Shown one piece after another: positions 7,084 to 8,441 of a stretch of 8,441 nt of DNA; the first letter of the stretch is position 1, and each line of letters starts with the position of its first letter. The notes beneath the pieces were generated by a model. The model worked only from the letters and a program-made list of their open reading frames with translations. It searched no databases and had not been told where the DNA came from. Made by a program: the position numbers and the translations under genes. Source of the DNA: SAR86 cluster bacterium (lineage in GTDB: Bacteria; Pseudomonadota; Gammaproteobacteria; Pseudomonadales; Azotimanducaceae); contig JABMOJ010000055.1 in NCBI GenBank assembly GCA_013204195.1, forward strand, positions 1 through 8,441, written 5' to 3'.

Positions 7084-8259
7084 CTATCCAGTCTTAGTCA
7101 CTGTAAAAATCGCAATATCATCGGGAATATCCGTAACATCACTTAAGCCTAGTTTTTCAGCAAGGCAGTCTAACTCTCCACCCGTACAGTTTACCAGTGA
7201 TACAAGGTGTTTTTCTTTTGTCTGCAAGTCCACCTGGGGCATAATTTCAAACACGCCGTCGGAAAACATCACCAAAGTAAAACTTTTCGGCAGGGGCAAT
7301 GTGTGCTCGACGTAATCCGCGGTTGCCATGATGCCCAGGGGCAAGCCGCCCAACTCAAGATACTCCGCGCCTTGATCAGTACCCGCAAATATGGTTCCAG
7401 GAAAGTGTGCGGCATTACTATAATCCAGTGCTTTACGGTCTTCACTAATCAAGCCCAAGAACAGAGTTACATGTTGTTCTAGATGAACCTTTAACAATTC
7501 CTCGTTAAGCCAGCTCAGAATGTCATTCGCGGCTGTAATTGATAGCATTTCGTACTCACTGACCAACTGCTGGAACAAGCCCTTCAGCACCACAGTCACT
7601 ATGGCACCGGCAGCACCATGGCCGGAAACATCAGCGATATAAAACAGTATTCGCTGATCCGGTAATTCAAAGTAGTCAATGGCATCGCCACTCAAAATCA
7701 ATGACGGGTGAATCACATGTTCAAAGGTTAAATTATCAAACATCAGCGGCGTATCTGGCATCAAGCCCTGCTGGACCCGAAATCCCGCCTGCTGGTCTTG
7801 CTCAAGCTGCTGAAGGCTTTCCAGTAGCATCTTGTTAGTTTTCGCTAGGGCCTTTTCATTGTTAAGTCGGCGCTTGAGTTCGCGCTTTCGCTGAATCGTA
7901 TCGCGCAAAACGTAATGCATAATGGCGGGATCACCGAGAGGCAACATGAGGTAATCATCAGCACCCTGTTTCAAACCGGCAACCACGAGGTGAACTGTCG
8001 AGGCATCAGCTAATAATACGATAGGGAGTCGCGGCGACTGTTGACGCAGCGTCGCGAAGGTTGATTCAGGATTGATGGCGAAACTCGCCAAGGATACCAA
8101 TAATATTTCAGGCCGACTGCCTTGCAGACGAGCCAGACAATCTTCTTCGGTCGCGACGTCAACCACGTCAAAACCACTACCGTCGAGTAAACCCCTGATT
8201 TCGTCTTGAGTATCTGCTGCCTCACTCAAGAGTAGCAGCTCACCGCTTTTGACTTTCAT
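7084..8259 (-). CDS. response-regulator-like PP2C (SpoIIE-type) protein phosphatase, RssB-like
   Basis: A 391-residue cytoplasmic protein predicted to dephosphorylate a STAS-domain partner, most likely the next gene product. Residues about 7-120 have a CheY-like receiver fold but lack its active site: Ser12/Glu13 replace the acidic pair, Ser56 the phosphoacceptor Asp, Leu83 the Thr/Ser and Leu106 the Lys. About 118-158 is a charged coiled-coil linker. About 160-391 is the PP2C domain with all expected aspartates: D192 in LSGDAIDYF, D210 in ADVSGHG, D334 in FSDGVFE, and D380/D381 in PDDIAIF. It therefore looks catalytically competent, unlike E. coli RssB. The LSGDxxDYF and ADVSGHG segments recall Pseudomonas RssB, a regulator linked to RpoS. 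The ATG at 8259 is preferred over an upstream in-frame TTG at 8283. The stop overlaps or lies five bases from the STAS gene start. Confidence 0.92.
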   Translation of the reverse strand: MKVKSGELLLLSEAADTQDEIRGLLDGSGFDVVDVATEEDCLARLQGSRPEILLVSLASFAINPESTFATLRQQSPRLPIVLLADASTVHLVVAGLKQGADDYLMLPLGDPAIMHYVLRDTIQRKRELKRRLNNEKALAKTNKMLLESLQQLEQDQQAGFRVQQGLMPDTPLMFDNLTFEHVIHPSLILSGDAIDYFELPDQRILFYIADVSGHGAAGAIVTVVLKGLFQQLVSEYEMLSITAANDILSWLNEELLKVHLEQHVTLFLGLISEDRKALDYSNAAHFPGTIFAGTDQGAEYLELGGLPLGIMATADYVEHTLPLPKSFTLVMFSDGVFEIMPQVDLQTKEKHLVSLVNCTGGELDCLAEKLGLSDVTDIPDDIAIFTVTKTG

Positions 8260-8288
8260 TAGCAACGCTCGCACGCAGGCCAAATTGA

Positions 8289-8317
8289 ATTCAAGGGACT
8301 CTACACCTAAATTTCAA
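8289..8317 (-). promoter_or_regulatory. possible promoter for the phosphatase/STAS unit
   Basis: Read on the minus strand, TTGAAA (8317-8312, 5 of 6 to -35) and TTGAAT (8294-8289, 4 of 6 to -10) are separated by exactly 17 bases. The element ends 30 bases before the phosphatase ATG. The -10 match is poor, so this is a candidate only. Confidence 0.3.
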
Positions 8318-8427
8318 TGTTTACCACTAGTTAGCGTCGATAATTCACGCCAGTTCTCACAAATGAGAGGCCGTCCACGCGGGGCTACTACAATGGCTTG
8401 ATCGGCATCAAAAGTCATCGAATTCAT
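8314..8427 (-). CDS. possible small protein, 37 residues
   Basis: An ATG at 8427 preceded by AGG six bases upstream opens a 37-codon frame ending in TGA at 8316-8314. The peptide contains ADQAIVVAPRGRPL and ENWREL and has no recognisable domain. It ends 54 bases before the phosphatase start. A second ATG lies three codons in. The same frame is also open to the window edge, so it could instead be the tail of a longer gene. It competes with the overlapping frame ending at 8408, and both need not be real. Confidence 0.25.
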   Translation of the reverse strand: MNSMTFDADQAIVVAPRGRPLICENWRELSTLTSGKH

Positions 8428-8441
8428 CCACCACCTGGCCA
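8408..8441 (-). CDS. possible 3' end of an upstream gene (partial)
   Basis: A minus-strand frame entering from the right edge reads GQVVDEFDDF and stops at TGA (8410-8408). The acidic end is typical of many cytoplasmic proteins, but eleven codons cannot identify a family. If real, its stop overlaps the start of the 37-residue frame, a coupling arrangement common in operons. Confidence 0.25.
   Translation of the reverse strand, partial: GQVVDEFDDF

Overview
The window looks like chromosomal DNA from a gammaproteobacterium near the Pseudomonas / marine Cellvibrionales-type lineages. The glutamyl-tRNA synthetase and DusA are close to the Pseudomonas-type proteins. The phosphatase/STAS pair at the right end resembles the RssB/RssC module of pseudomonads. 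This placement is inferred from protein features recognised by eye, not from a search.

Layout, left to right. Bases 1-56 may hold the tail of an unidentified plus-strand gene, followed by about 200 bases of A/T-rich spacer. Two plus-strand genes for exported proteins follow: a 673-residue putative lipoprotein built of several beta-sandwich modules (260-2281), and a 230-residue secreted protein of unknown function (2370-3062). The gap between this pair and the convergent gltX is packed with repeats: three 9-bp units, a long imperfect hairpin, and seven perfectly spaced 13-bp tandem units next to the gltX stop. gltX (minus, 3276-4766) and dusA (plus, 4919-5989) are divergent, and both act on tRNA (charging of tRNA-Glu; dihydrouridine formation). 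A small TerB-like gene (6004-6468) follows dusA by 14 bases and is probably co-transcribed. It converges on a minus-strand two-gene unit: a receiver-PP2C phosphatase (7084-8259) followed by a STAS anti-sigma-antagonist-like protein (6548-7078).

How the genes may work together. In partner-switching systems the PP2C enzyme dephosphorylates the STAS protein, which then sequesters a kinase or anti-sigma factor. All expected PP2C metal-binding aspartates and the STAS phospho-serine are present. The receiver domain, however, has lost its phosphoacceptor Asp, its conserved Lys, its Thr/Ser and its acidic pair, so the input signal is unlikely to be classical phosphorelay. No kinase partner lies in the window. 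The lipoprotein/secreted pair probably works at the cell surface, but its function is unknown.

I see no rRNA, tRNA, CRISPR array, insertion sequence or prophage gene. The least ordinary items are the degenerate receiver, the 13-bp array at the gltX 3' end and the uncharacterised surface protein pair.
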